DNA of 10,739 nucleotides from Zhenhengia stercoravium (GTDB lineage: Bacteria > Bacillota > Clostridia > Lachnospirales > Cellulosilyticaceae): assembly GCA_018883975.1 (NCBI GenBank), contig JAHLFD010000011.1, positions 1 through 10,739 of the forward strand, written 5' to 3'. Below the pieces are notes generated by a model, which worked only from the letters and a program-made list of their open reading frames with translations, had not been told where the DNA came from and ran no database searches. Made by a program: the position numbers and the translations under genes. Below, in pieces: positions 1-5,800 of the stretch. Within the stretch, counting starts at the first letter, position 1; the number at the start of each line of letters is the position of its first letter.

Positions 1-18
1 GATGTGTATAAGAGACAG
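1..18 (+). other. Nextera/Tn5 mosaic-end adapter remnant
   Basis: The first 18 bases, GATGTGTATAAGAGACAG, are the last 18 of the 19 bases of the Tn5 mosaic end used in Nextera libraries. This is library-derived, not genomic. Read in the frame of the following gene it gives the false N-terminus MCIRDS, a known adapter peptide in poorly trimmed assemblies. Genomic sequence begins at base 19. Confidence 0.96.
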
Positions 19-19
19 C

Positions 20-1405
20 TTAAACAAAGAGTACAAAAGTGCATGGGAAACATACACAGAAGAAGACAAAAAAGCTTTATTTGCTTATGGTGAACGCTAT
101 AGAAAATTCATTTCTGATAATAAAACAGAACGTGAATGTGTAAAAAGTATGATTAAAACAGCTGAAGAAGCTGGATACAGAAACATTGAAGACTGTATTG
201 CAAAAGGTGAAAAGCTTCAAGCTGGAGATAAAGTTTATGCAAATTACAATGATAAAACTTTACTCATGTTCTGCATTGGTCAGGAACCTATTGCAAATGG
301 ACTTAATCTTTTAGGAGCACATCTTGATTCACCAAGACTTGACCTTAAACCAAATCCACTTTATGAAGATACAAACTTTGCAATGTTCAAAACACATTAC
401 TATGGTGGCGTTAAAAAGTATCAATGGGTAGCTATGCCATTATCTATCCATGGCGTTGTTGCTAAAAAAGACGGTACAGTTGTAGATGTTGTTATTGGTG
501 AAGATGAAACAGATCCAGTAGTAGGTATTTCTGATTTACTTATCCACCTTTCAGGTGAACAAATGCAAAAGAAATTAGGAGAGGCTATTGCAGGTGAAGA
601 TCTTAACATTTGTTTAGGTACACTTCCATTAGATGGTGAAGAAAAAGATAAAGTAAAAGGAAACATTTTAAAGCTTCTTAATGACAAATACGGCATTATA
701 GAAGAAGACTTTGTATCAGCTGAAATTCAAATCGTTCCAGCAGGTGCTGCACGTGACTACGGTTTAGATAGAAGTATGGTTATGGGATACGGTCAAGACG
801 ATAGAGTATGTGGCTATGCATCTTTTGAAGCACAACTTGAAGTAGAAAATCCAGCACGTACAACAGGTATAATTCTTGTTGACAAAGAAGAAATCGGTAG
901 TGTAGGGGCTTCTGGTATGCAATCTAAATTCTTTGAAAATATGGTTGCAGAGCTCATTGGTCTTACAGGTGAGTACTCTGACCTTACTTTAAGAAGAACT
1001 TTAAGTCGCTCAAAAATGTTATCCTCTGATGTAACAGCAGGACATGATCCTAATTATCCATCTGTTTTAGAAAAAAATAACGCAGCATACTTTGGTAAAG
1101 GTGTTGTATTTAGCAAATATACAGGTTCACGTGGTAAATCAGGTTCAAATGAAGCGAATGCAGAATACGTAGCTTACTTACGTAGAATTATGGAAGAAAA
1201 TAATGTTATCTGGCAAACAGCAGAACTTGGACGTATTGATTTAGGTGGTGGCGGTACAATCGCTTACATCTTAGCAAACTATGGTATGGACGTAATCGAC
1301 TGTGGGGTACCAGTTCATAGCATGCATGCACCATGGGAAATTACAAGTAAAGTAGATCTTTACGAAATGCGTAAAGCGTATATTGCTTTCTTAAAAAATG
1401 CATAA
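20..1405 (+). CDS. M18 family zinc aminopeptidase, 5'-truncated at the contig end
   Basis: A cytoplasmic metallo-aminopeptidase of peptidase family M18 (yeast aminopeptidase I / aspartyl aminopeptidase group), which removes N-terminal residues from peptides. The family uses two metal ions and forms large homo-oligomers. With the apparent ORF numbered from base 2, metal-site motifs occur in family order: HLDSPR (H107, D109), GQDDR (D266/D267), DKEEIGS (catalytic E296, metal-binding E297), SSDV (D343) and VHSMHAPWE (probably H442). At about 460 residues it matches clostridial members, so only a few N-terminal codons are lost. The ATG at base 2 lies inside adapter sequence and is not the real start; the true start is outside the window. 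It ends in TAA 35 bases before the cyclophilin gene, with no terminator between, so the two are probably co-transcribed. Family assignment is firm; substrate preference cannot be read from the sequence. Confidence 0.93.
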   Translation, partial: LNKEYKSAWETYTEEDKKALFAYGERYRKFISDNKTERECVKSMIKTAEEAGYRNIEDCIAKGEKLQAGDKVYANYNDKTLLMFCIGQEPIANGLNLLGAHLDSPRLDLKPNPLYEDTNFAMFKTHYYGGVKKYQWVAMPLSIHGVVAKKDGTVVDVVIGEDETDPVVGISDLLIHLSGEQMQKKLGEAIAGEDLNICLGTLPLDGEEKDKVKGNILKLLNDKYGIIEEDFVSAEIQIVPAGAARDYGLDRSMVMGYGQDDRVCGYASFEAQLEVENPARTTGIILVDKEEIGSVGASGMQSKFFENMVAELIGLTGEYSDLTLRRTLSRSKMLSSDVTAGHDPNYPSVLEKNNAAYFGKGVVFSKYTGSRGKSGSNEANAEYVAYLRRIMEENNVIWQTAELGRIDLGGGGTIAYILANYGMDVIDCGVPVHSMHAPWEITSKVDLYEMRKAYIAFLKNA

Positions 1406-1440
1406 TATTAAACTAGAAAAATAAGAAAGGAAGTTTAAAA

Positions 1441-1965
1441 ATGGAAAACTTAAATCCAATTGTAACCATCACAATGGAAGATGGGAGCATTATCAAAGTA
1501 GAACTTTATCCAGAAATCGCACCAAATACAGTAGCAAACTTCATCAGTCTTGTCAAAAAAGGATTTTATGATGGACTTACTTTCCACCGTGTAATCCGTG
1601 GCTTTATGATTCAAGGTGGATGTCCACAAGGTACAGGTACAGGTGGCCCAGGTTACCATATTAAAGGTGAATTCAGCGGAAATGGTGTACAAAACAACTT
1701 AAAACATACTAAAGGAGTTATCTCTATGGCACGTGCTATGGATCCTAACTCAGCAGGTTCACAGTTCTTCATTATGCATGAAGATTCTCCACATCTTGAT
1801 GGTCAATACGCAGCATTTGGTAAAGTTGTAGAAGGTATAGATGCAGTAGATTATATTGCTACAGTACGCACAAATCCTATGGATAAACCACTTACACCAG
1901 TTGTGATTAAATCTATGACAGTAGATACAAAAGGTAAAGAATACGACGAACCAGTCAAAAAGTAG
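1441..1965 (+). CDS. Cytoplasmic cyclophilin-type peptidyl-prolyl cis-trans isomerase
   Basis: A single-domain cyclophilin of 174 residues that catalyses cis-trans isomerisation of X-Pro bonds during protein folding. The domain fills almost the whole protein (about residues 7-165). FHRVIRGFMIQGG at 48-60 holds the catalytic Arg (R50, human CypA R55) with F55 and Q58, and GSQFFI at 106-111 supplies Q108 and F110. The CypA W121 position is H118, common in bacterial cyclophilins and expected to lower cyclosporin affinity. There is no signal peptide or membrane segment, so it is cytoplasmic. The start has a good Shine-Dalgarno (AAGGAAG at about 1427-1433). It sits between two peptidase genes, 35 bases after the first and 8 before the second. 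A second, membrane-anchored cyclophilin lies at 4428-5069. Confidence 0.95.
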   Translation: MENLNPIVTITMEDGSIIKVELYPEIAPNTVANFISLVKKGFYDGLTFHRVIRGFMIQGGCPQGTGTGGPGYHIKGEFSGNGVQNNLKHTKGVISMARAMDPNSAGSQFFIMHEDSPHLDGQYAAFGKVVEGIDAVDYIATVRTNPMDKPLTPVVIKSMTVDTKGKEYDEPVKK

Positions 1966-1973
1966 GTGAATAA

Positions 1974-2897
1974 ATGTCTTTTATTGATTTGCACTGTGAT
2001 ACAGCCAGTCTTATATTTGAGAACAAGGCCCACCTTAATCGCAATGACTATCATGTAGACATAGAAAAAATGAAAGCATCCCACTATCTTGCACAGTGGT
2101 TTGCTTTCTTTATTGACATAAAAGGGCTAAAAAATACAGATCCTTTTACCTATTTAAAGGAAATGTATGCATACTTTAAAGCAGAAGTAGAAGCCAATTC
2201 GGATACAATATGTATTGTCTCTACTTATAAGGATTACTTAAAATGCAAAGCAGAAAATAAAATTGCAGCTTTTCTCTCTTTAGAAGAAGGAGAAGCTATA
2301 GCAGGTTTGGATGATCCTTTAGAAAAGCTTATGGAGCTTGGTATCACTATGATGACACTTACGTGGAATCATATGAATACATGGGGATACCCCCATTCCA
2401 TCCTAAAAGGGCTTACTCCCAAAGGCTGCGAGCTTTTAGAAGGGCTTAATCATACACCTATCCTGTTAGATGTCTCCCACTTATCAGAAAGTGCCTTTAA
2501 AGATATTACAAGACTTTATAAAAAGCCTATTATTGCTTCACATTGCAATGCAAGAAACTATTATGACCACACAAGAAATCTATCAGATGAAGCTATGAAG
2601 GTTATTGCAGAAAGTGGCGGCATTATAGGAACTAACTTCTATAGTTATTTCCTTAATAATTCAAACCATACTTCTATAGAAGATCTACTTAGAAATATGC
2701 AATATGTTTATAATCAGGTAGGAGAAGAAGCTTTAGCAATTGGATCAGATTTTGATGGAATGAGTTGTAATTTAGAAGTATGTAATTGCGGAGAAATGGA
2801 TAAACTTATGGGTAGCATGACACGTATTTTTCCAATGCGTATCATAGAAAAAATCTGTTATAGTAATGCGGAACGCATTATCCGAGAAAATTTGTGA
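1974..2897 (+). CDS. M19 family (membrane dipeptidase-like) zinc dipeptidase
   Basis: A 307-residue peptidase family M19 protein, the bacterial relatives of renal dipeptidase, which hydrolyse dipeptides (some also D-amino-acid-containing ones) at a two-zinc centre. The ligands appear in order: HCD (H7, D9), the bridging Glu in LSLEEGEA (E104 or E105), H169 in DVSHLS, H190 in ASHCNAR, and D259 in GSDFDG. R201 in HTRNLSD matches the substrate-binding Arg of renal dipeptidase. The family TWNHMN and GLTPKG segments are also present. No signal peptide or GPI-type signal is visible, so unlike the mammalian enzyme it is cytoplasmic. The ATG is 8 bases after the cyclophilin stop, with AGGTG (1965-1969) overlapping that stop as the likely ribosome site, suggesting translational coupling. 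With the upstream aminopeptidase it could complete breakdown of small peptides (inference). Confidence 0.94.
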   Translation: MSFIDLHCDTASLIFENKAHLNRNDYHVDIEKMKASHYLAQWFAFFIDIKGLKNTDPFTYLKEMYAYFKAEVEANSDTICIVSTYKDYLKCKAENKIAAFLSLEEGEAIAGLDDPLEKLMELGITMMTLTWNHMNTWGYPHSILKGLTPKGCELLEGLNHTPILLDVSHLSESAFKDITRLYKKPIIASHCNARNYYDHTRNLSDEAMKVIAESGGIIGTNFYSYFLNNSNHTSIEDLLRNMQYVYNQVGEEALAIGSDFDGMSCNLEVCNCGEMDKLMGSMTRIFPMRIIEKICYSNAERIIRENL

Positions 2898-2905
2898 GCT
2901 TTTTC

Positions 2906-2934
2906 TTGGAAAAAATGTCCACTAATGCTATAAT
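2906..2934 (+). promoter_or_regulatory. Sigma-A-type promoter with extended -10 for the DUF1292 gene
   Basis: The -35 is TTGGAA (2906-2911), followed by a 17-base spacer and a perfect -10 TATAAT (2929-2934) preceded by TGC, an extended -10. Predicted transcription starts near 2941, giving a leader of about 32 bases with an AAGGGAG ribosome site before the ATG at 2973. It begins just 8 bases after the dipeptidase stop. Confidence 0.8.
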
Positions 2935-2972
2935 GGGAATATAGTTCTTTTAATTAAGAAGGGAGAATTACA

Positions 2973-3335
2973 ATGGAAGAAAATAAAACATGTGGATGTT
3001 CACACGATGAAGGTTGCTGCGGTGGCGCTTCTCATGATCATGAAGGATGTGGATGTTCAGGTGGACATGATGAACCAGTAATCTACGTAACATTCGAAGA
3101 TGAAGACAAAGAAGTAGCTTGCGATGTATTAGGAATCTTTGAAGTTGAAGATCAAGAATATATTGCTTTAGCACCACAAGATGAAGAAGAAGTACTTATC
3201 TATCGTTATTCAGAAAACGGAGAAGATATTCAATTAGATGAAATCAACTCTGATGAAGAATACGAAAAAGTAGCTGCTGAATTCGATGATTTATTCTTTG
3301 GTGAGTTAGAAGAAGCTCCAGAAACAGAAGAATAA
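2973..3335 (+). CDS. DUF1292 (YrzB-like) protein with a Cys/His-rich N-terminal tail
   Basis: A 120-residue, strongly acidic protein. From about residue 36 onward it matches the DUF1292 family of Firmicutes (VTFEDEDKEVACDVLGIF, EYIALAP, EEEVLIYRY), whose function is unknown to me. Before this lies a low-complexity tail, residues 7-32, with six Cys (7, 9, 15, 16, 26, 28) and four His (11, 21, 23, 32) separated mainly by Gly, Asp and Glu. Its CGC and CC motifs look suited to binding a soft metal such as Zn or Cu, which is inference. No membrane segment or signal peptide is present. It has its own strong promoter and terminator, so it is a single-gene transcription unit likely to be well expressed. 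Family assignment is good; no function is claimed. Confidence 0.87.
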   Translation: MEENKTCGCSHDEGCCGGASHDHEGCGCSGGHDEPVIYVTFEDEDKEVACDVLGIFEVEDQEYIALAPQDEEEVLIYRYSENGEDIQLDEINSDEEYEKVAAEFDDLFFGELEEAPETEE

Positions 3336-3338
3336 TTT

Positions 3339-3369
3339 AAAACAGGATACTTAAGTATCCTGTTTTTTT
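3339..3369 (+). terminator. Intrinsic terminator after the DUF1292 gene
   Basis: A perfect 12-bp stem (AAAACAGGATAC pairing with GTATCCTGTTTT) closes a TTAA loop and runs into seven consecutive T at 3363-3369. It starts 4 bases after the DUF1292 stop. As all neighbouring genes are on the + strand, it acts for that strand. Confidence 0.93.
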
Positions 3370-3372
3370 ATG

Positions 3373-3401
3373 TTTACGATTAAAGGACTTTAACCTATAA
3401 T
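3373..3401 (+). promoter_or_regulatory. Probable promoter for the UvrC-like gene, leaderless start possible
   Basis: A perfect -10 TATAAT (3396-3401) follows a weak -35 TTTACG (3373-3378, 4 of 6 matches) with a 17-base spacer, directly behind the preceding terminator. Initiation 7-8 bases after the -10 falls at 3408-3409, on the ATG of the next gene. The only Shine-Dalgarno-like bases (AAGGA, 3402-3406) would then not be in the transcript. Confidence 0.55.
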
Positions 3402-3408
3402 AAGGATT

Positions 3409-4374
3409 ATGGAAAAGGATACTATACTTAAAAAGAAACTAGAAAATACATTAAATTGTTCAGGTGTTTATAAAATGCTTGACGAAAAAGGTAATATCTT
3501 GTATATTGGAAAATCTATTGCCTTAAAAAAACGTATTCACTCTTACTTTGCTAAAGAGCTGAATCGCAATGATAAAGTTAAACAAATGGTTAAACGTATA
3601 AAGGATATAGAGGTCTATTATACAGACACAGAACTTGATGCACTTCTCTTAGAATGCAGGTGGATTAGACAATATAAACCGCCTTATAATACGGCTTTAA
3701 TGCATCCAGAAAAATATAGTTATTTTGCTGCTACAGATCAAGGCTGTATTTTAGAATGGGTGAAAAACAAACCTATGGAAGAAGCATTTATTCTAGGTCC
3801 TATGACACATAGAAGCCTTGCAAGAGGTGCTTATGCTTATTTTAAAAAACGTTACCCTTATGCAGTTTGTTCTAGAAAAATAGGAAGCTGTATGGATTAT
3901 GTAACGGGTAGGTGTAAGGGGTATTGTGCAGATGATCATTACCCACCCTTAATAGCTCAAGTGATAGACGAACTAAAAAATATAGAAATCATAGAAGAGC
4001 AGCTGACAAAACAAATGGAAAGACTATCAGATAACTGGGAATTTGAAAAGGCAAAAGAAGTGTATGAGCAGTTAAAAGGGCTGAAATATATGAGTAAGCT
4101 TTATGAGATGATTACAGTTATACAAGAAGAAACTTATATAGGTAAACTACCTATTCCAGAAACTTTTTATTATAAATACTATCTTATTAAAGGCGGTCAG
4201 GTCGTAGCTACTCTAAAAGGCATAGGTACTGAAGAAAAAGAAATTCTAAAGAGGCTGCGTAGGATAGGACGATTGAAACATAAAGTAGCTCTAGAGGTAG
4301 ATAAAGAGGATATTGATACTATAAAAATCATCTATAGCTTTAGAAAGAAAAAAATGAAAGTTTTTAAAGTATAA
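3409..4374 (+). CDS. UvrC/Cho-like GIY-YIG endonuclease with UVR motif, lacking the RNase H half
   Basis: A 321-residue relative of the N-terminal half of UvrC, which makes the 3' incision in nucleotide excision repair. The GIY-YIG domain (about 17-96) keeps every catalytic position when aligned to Thermotoga UvrC: Y21, Y32, K35, R42, Y46, E82 and N94. Next come four cysteines (C154, C161, C169, C173); the last three have the x7, x3 spacing of the UvrC iron-sulfur cluster. A UVR motif at about 196-228 (LTKQMERLSDNWEFEKAKEVYEQL) suggests UvrB binding. The roughly 90 residues after it do not resemble the RNase H-like nuclease or HhH domains of UvrC (usually about 600 residues), so only one nuclease centre remains, as in E. 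coli Cho. No in-frame ATG, GTG or TTG follows before Met23, inside the GIY-YIG fold, so ATG 3409 is the start. A backup 3'-incision role is inference. Confidence 0.88.
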   Translation: MEKDTILKKKLENTLNCSGVYKMLDEKGNILYIGKSIALKKRIHSYFAKELNRNDKVKQMVKRIKDIEVYYTDTELDALLLECRWIRQYKPPYNTALMHPEKYSYFAATDQGCILEWVKNKPMEEAFILGPMTHRSLARGAYAYFKKRYPYAVCSRKIGSCMDYVTGRCKGYCADDHYPPLIAQVIDELKNIEIIEEQLTKQMERLSDNWEFEKAKEVYEQLKGLKYMSKLYEMITVIQEETYIGKLPIPETFYYKYYLIKGGQVVATLKGIGTEEKEILKRLRRIGRLKHKVALEVDKEDIDTIKIIYSFRKKKMKVFKV

Positions 4375-4417
4375 AATTTGAAACATTTCCCTATACTATA
4401 ACAAAATACAAATGAAA

Positions 4418-4422
4418 GAGGA
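4418..4422 (+). promoter_or_regulatory. Ribosome binding site supporting a GTG start
   Basis: GAGGA lies 5 bases before the GTG at 4428. The nearby ATG at 4412 is in another frame, and no in-frame ATG gives a better N-terminus. The GTG start also yields a complete membrane anchor (MKKVVFCLSIVSVLLFIFIM). Confidence 0.72.
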
Positions 4423-4427
4423 TTTCC

Positions 4428-5069
4428 GTGAAAAAAGTAGTGTTTTGTTTAAGTATAGTAAGTGTTTTACTGTTTATATTTATTATGAATCAGTCTATTG
4501 AAATCGGCAATTGGGACGCATACAACCATCCTATTGCAACAGTATATTTGAGCAATGATACAAGTTTTAAGGTAGAGCTATATCCTGAAGAAGCCCCTAA
4601 TACAGTGAATAATTTTATTTATTTGGCACAGTCTCATTATTATGATGGTACGAAGATTAATCGTATATTGCCAAACTACTTAATTCAAGCAGGGGACCCT
4701 ATTGGTAATAAAAAGGGCTTTCCAGGTTATTATATTAAAAGTGAGTGTCGCTACAATGGTGTAAACAACCATTTGAAACATAAAAAAGGTACACTTTCTA
4801 TGGCACGTAGTGAAACCTTTAATACAGAAGGCAGCCAGTTTTTTATTCTGCTTCAAGATGACTGGCAGTTAGATGGAAAGTATGCAGCCTTTGGACGTAT
4901 TATAGAGGGTATGGAACATGTAGTAGCATTAGGAGAGGCAGGAGTCAATGTGGATTATACACCTGTCAAACCTATTCAGATAGATACTATTAAAGTAGAA
5001 AATTATGAAGCGGTCTATGAGATGCCTAGTGTACTCAGTGTGCAGGAAGTTTTAGCTCAAGATGATTAA
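4428..5069 (+). CDS. Membrane-anchored cyclophilin-type peptidyl-prolyl isomerase
   Basis: A 213-residue cyclophilin with an N-terminal signal anchor: KK at 2-3, then a hydrophobic run at about 4-20, followed by a domain (about 36-190) expected outside the membrane. C7 sits inside the hydrophobic run and does not form a convincing lipobox, and no clear signal peptidase site follows, so it is probably an uncleaved anchor. The catalytic Arg (R79) and Q87, plus GSQFFI (135-140), are kept. The usual FHRVI-GFMIQGG loop is changed to INRILPNYLIQAGD, so CypA F60 is Tyr (Y84) and the CypA W121 position is Gln (Q148). Residues 191-213 form a short tail beyond the domain. It begins 53 bases after the UvrC-like gene with no terminator between, and its stop overlaps the channel gene by 8 bases. 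Role inferred: folding of secreted or membrane proteins. Confidence 0.9.
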   Translation: MKKVVFCLSIVSVLLFIFIMNQSIEIGNWDAYNHPIATVYLSNDTSFKVELYPEEAPNTVNNFIYLAQSHYYDGTKINRILPNYLIQAGDPIGNKKGFPGYYIKSECRYNGVNNHLKHKKGTLSMARSETFNTEGSQFFILLQDDWQLDGKYAAFGRIIEGMEHVVALGEAGVNVDYTPVKPIQIDTIKVENYEAVYEMPSVLSVQEVLAQDD

Positions 5070-5712
5070 GCATCATTATGAATACTTGATTAAGTGGTGT
5101 ATTTCACCTACTTTATTTGTAAGTTATTCCTATAAAAAGAGAGCTTCAACACCAAGAGACCGTGGTAAACGTGTCAGGAGACTGAATATTACTTATTTTA
5201 CTGTAACATGTATTTTGTTTATAGGTATTATGATTTTATATATGACACATACTATAACTCATATAAACACCTTTTTAATTGGATTTTATATATTGTGGAG
5301 TTTATCCCGTGTCAATGAAATCTTTATGGCTTTTATTAAAGATGTTTTTGATAAGCTTAACCCTAGAAAACGTAAGAAAAATGGCTTGCAGTACTATGAA
5401 CGCATTGCATTAGCTCTAAGAAGCTTTATAGAGCTTATTCTTCATTATGCCATGCTTTACTATTTATTAGACACATGTTTTGTAAGATATGGTCTTTGGA
5501 ACAGCCTCTTTAATCAACCACTACGTGACCCGCTTACAGCACTTTATTTTAGTTTAATTACAATCGTATCTATTGGATATGGCGACTATTATCCTATACA
5601 TCCTATTAGTAAGCTTTTGGTGATGTATGAAATTATAAATGGTTTATTATTATTAGCAGTAAGTTTTACTGTTTATGTTGGATTAGATTTAGATGAAAAA
5701 GAGGCCTCTTAG
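5062..5712 (+). CDS. Small potassium-channel-like membrane protein, single pore
   Basis: A 216-residue integral membrane protein. A basic N-terminal stretch (about 25-41) precedes hydrophobic segments at about 43-62, 69-86 and 117-138, then a pore helix (about 157-168), a selectivity-filter sequence S170-I-G-Y-G-D175 and a last membrane segment (about 182-207). SIGYGD is a close variant of the K+-channel TVGYGD. There are thus about four membrane segments with one pore loop; four copies would be needed for a channel. A basic loop (PRKRKK, 101-106) lies between segments 2 and 3. No RCK/TrkA-N or cyclic-nucleotide domain is visible, so gating is unknown. The ATG sits in ATGATTAA, overlapping the cyclophilin stop by 8 bases; the nearest AGGA is 14 bases upstream, so it probably relies on translational coupling. 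K+ selectivity is inferred from the filter. Confidence 0.8.
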   Translation: MIKHHYEYLIKWCISPTLFVSYSYKKRASTPRDRGKRVRRLNITYFTVTCILFIGIMILYMTHTITHINTFLIGFYILWSLSRVNEIFMAFIKDVFDKLNPRKRKKNGLQYYERIALALRSFIELILHYAMLYYLLDTCFVRYGLWNSLFNQPLRDPLTALYFSLITIVSIGYGDYYPIHPISKLLVMYEIINGLLLLAVSFTVYVGLDLDEKEAS

Positions 5713-5723
5713 CCTCTTTTTTT
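5696..5723 (+). terminator. Intrinsic terminator overlapping the channel stop codon
   Basis: AAAAAGAGGC (5696-5705) and GCCTCTTTTT (5712-5721) form a perfect 10-bp stem with a 6-base loop and seven T at 5717-5723. The stop codon TAG (5710-5712) spans the loop and the first base of the 3' arm, so the last codons of the channel gene are part of the terminator. Confidence 0.9.
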
Positions 5724-5727
5724 GTCT

Positions 5728-5754
5728 GCTTCAAAACTTGACAAGTGTTGAAGC
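5728..5754. promoter_or_regulatory. 27-bp near-perfect palindrome over the -35 box, candidate operator
   Basis: The left arm is GCTTCAA then ACTTG; the right arm is CAAGT then TTGAAGC, about the central A at 5741. Only the centre and one symmetric pair (A5735/G5747) break the symmetry, so 24 of 27 bases are symmetric. The centre is on the -35 TTGACA of the topoisomerase promoter, where a bound dimer would block RNA polymerase. No T tract follows and it lies before the predicted transcript start, so a DNA operator is more likely than an RNA hairpin. The binding protein is unknown. Confidence 0.65.
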
Positions 5755-5766
5755 ATATTTTACAGT
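5738..5766 (+). promoter_or_regulatory. Promoter of the topoisomerase operon
   Basis: A consensus -35 TTGACA (5738-5743), a 17-base spacer and a -10 TACAGT (5761-5766, 4 of 6 matches) predict a start near 5773 and a leader of about 28 bases. It lies between the preceding terminator and the first topoisomerase gene and would drive both subunits and probably proB. Confidence 0.7.
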
Positions 5767-5788
5767 ATTAAAATGAGAATAAATTTGC

Positions 5789-5795
5789 AGGTGAT
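5789..5795 (+). promoter_or_regulatory. Strong ribosome binding site for the ParE-like subunit
   Basis: AGGTGAT is fully complementary to the 16S rRNA tail and lies 5 bases before ATG 5801. It fixes the start of the topoisomerase B subunit and argues against the out-of-frame ATG at 5773. Confidence 0.75.
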
Positions 5796-5800
5796 AAAAA

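Noticed and set aside
2902..2916. TTTTTC-TTG-GAAAAA inverted repeat after the dipeptidase gene as a terminator
   Set aside because: Only 6 bp, nearly all A-T, with no T tract afterwards, and it overlaps the -35 of the DUF1292 promoter. Too weak to call.
3339..3366. The 28-bp perfect palindrome as a regulator binding site
   Set aside because: It directly follows a stop codon and runs into seven T, so terminator function explains it.
4378..4402. TTGAAA ... TATAAC as a promoter for the membrane cyclophilin
   Set aside because: The spacer is only 13 bases and no better pair is present. Read-through from the UvrC-like gene is simpler.
1441..5069. The two cyclophilin genes as a recent duplication or assembly artefact
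   Set aside because: The proteins differ widely, including the active-site loop, and only one has a membrane anchor. They are old paralogues with different flanks.
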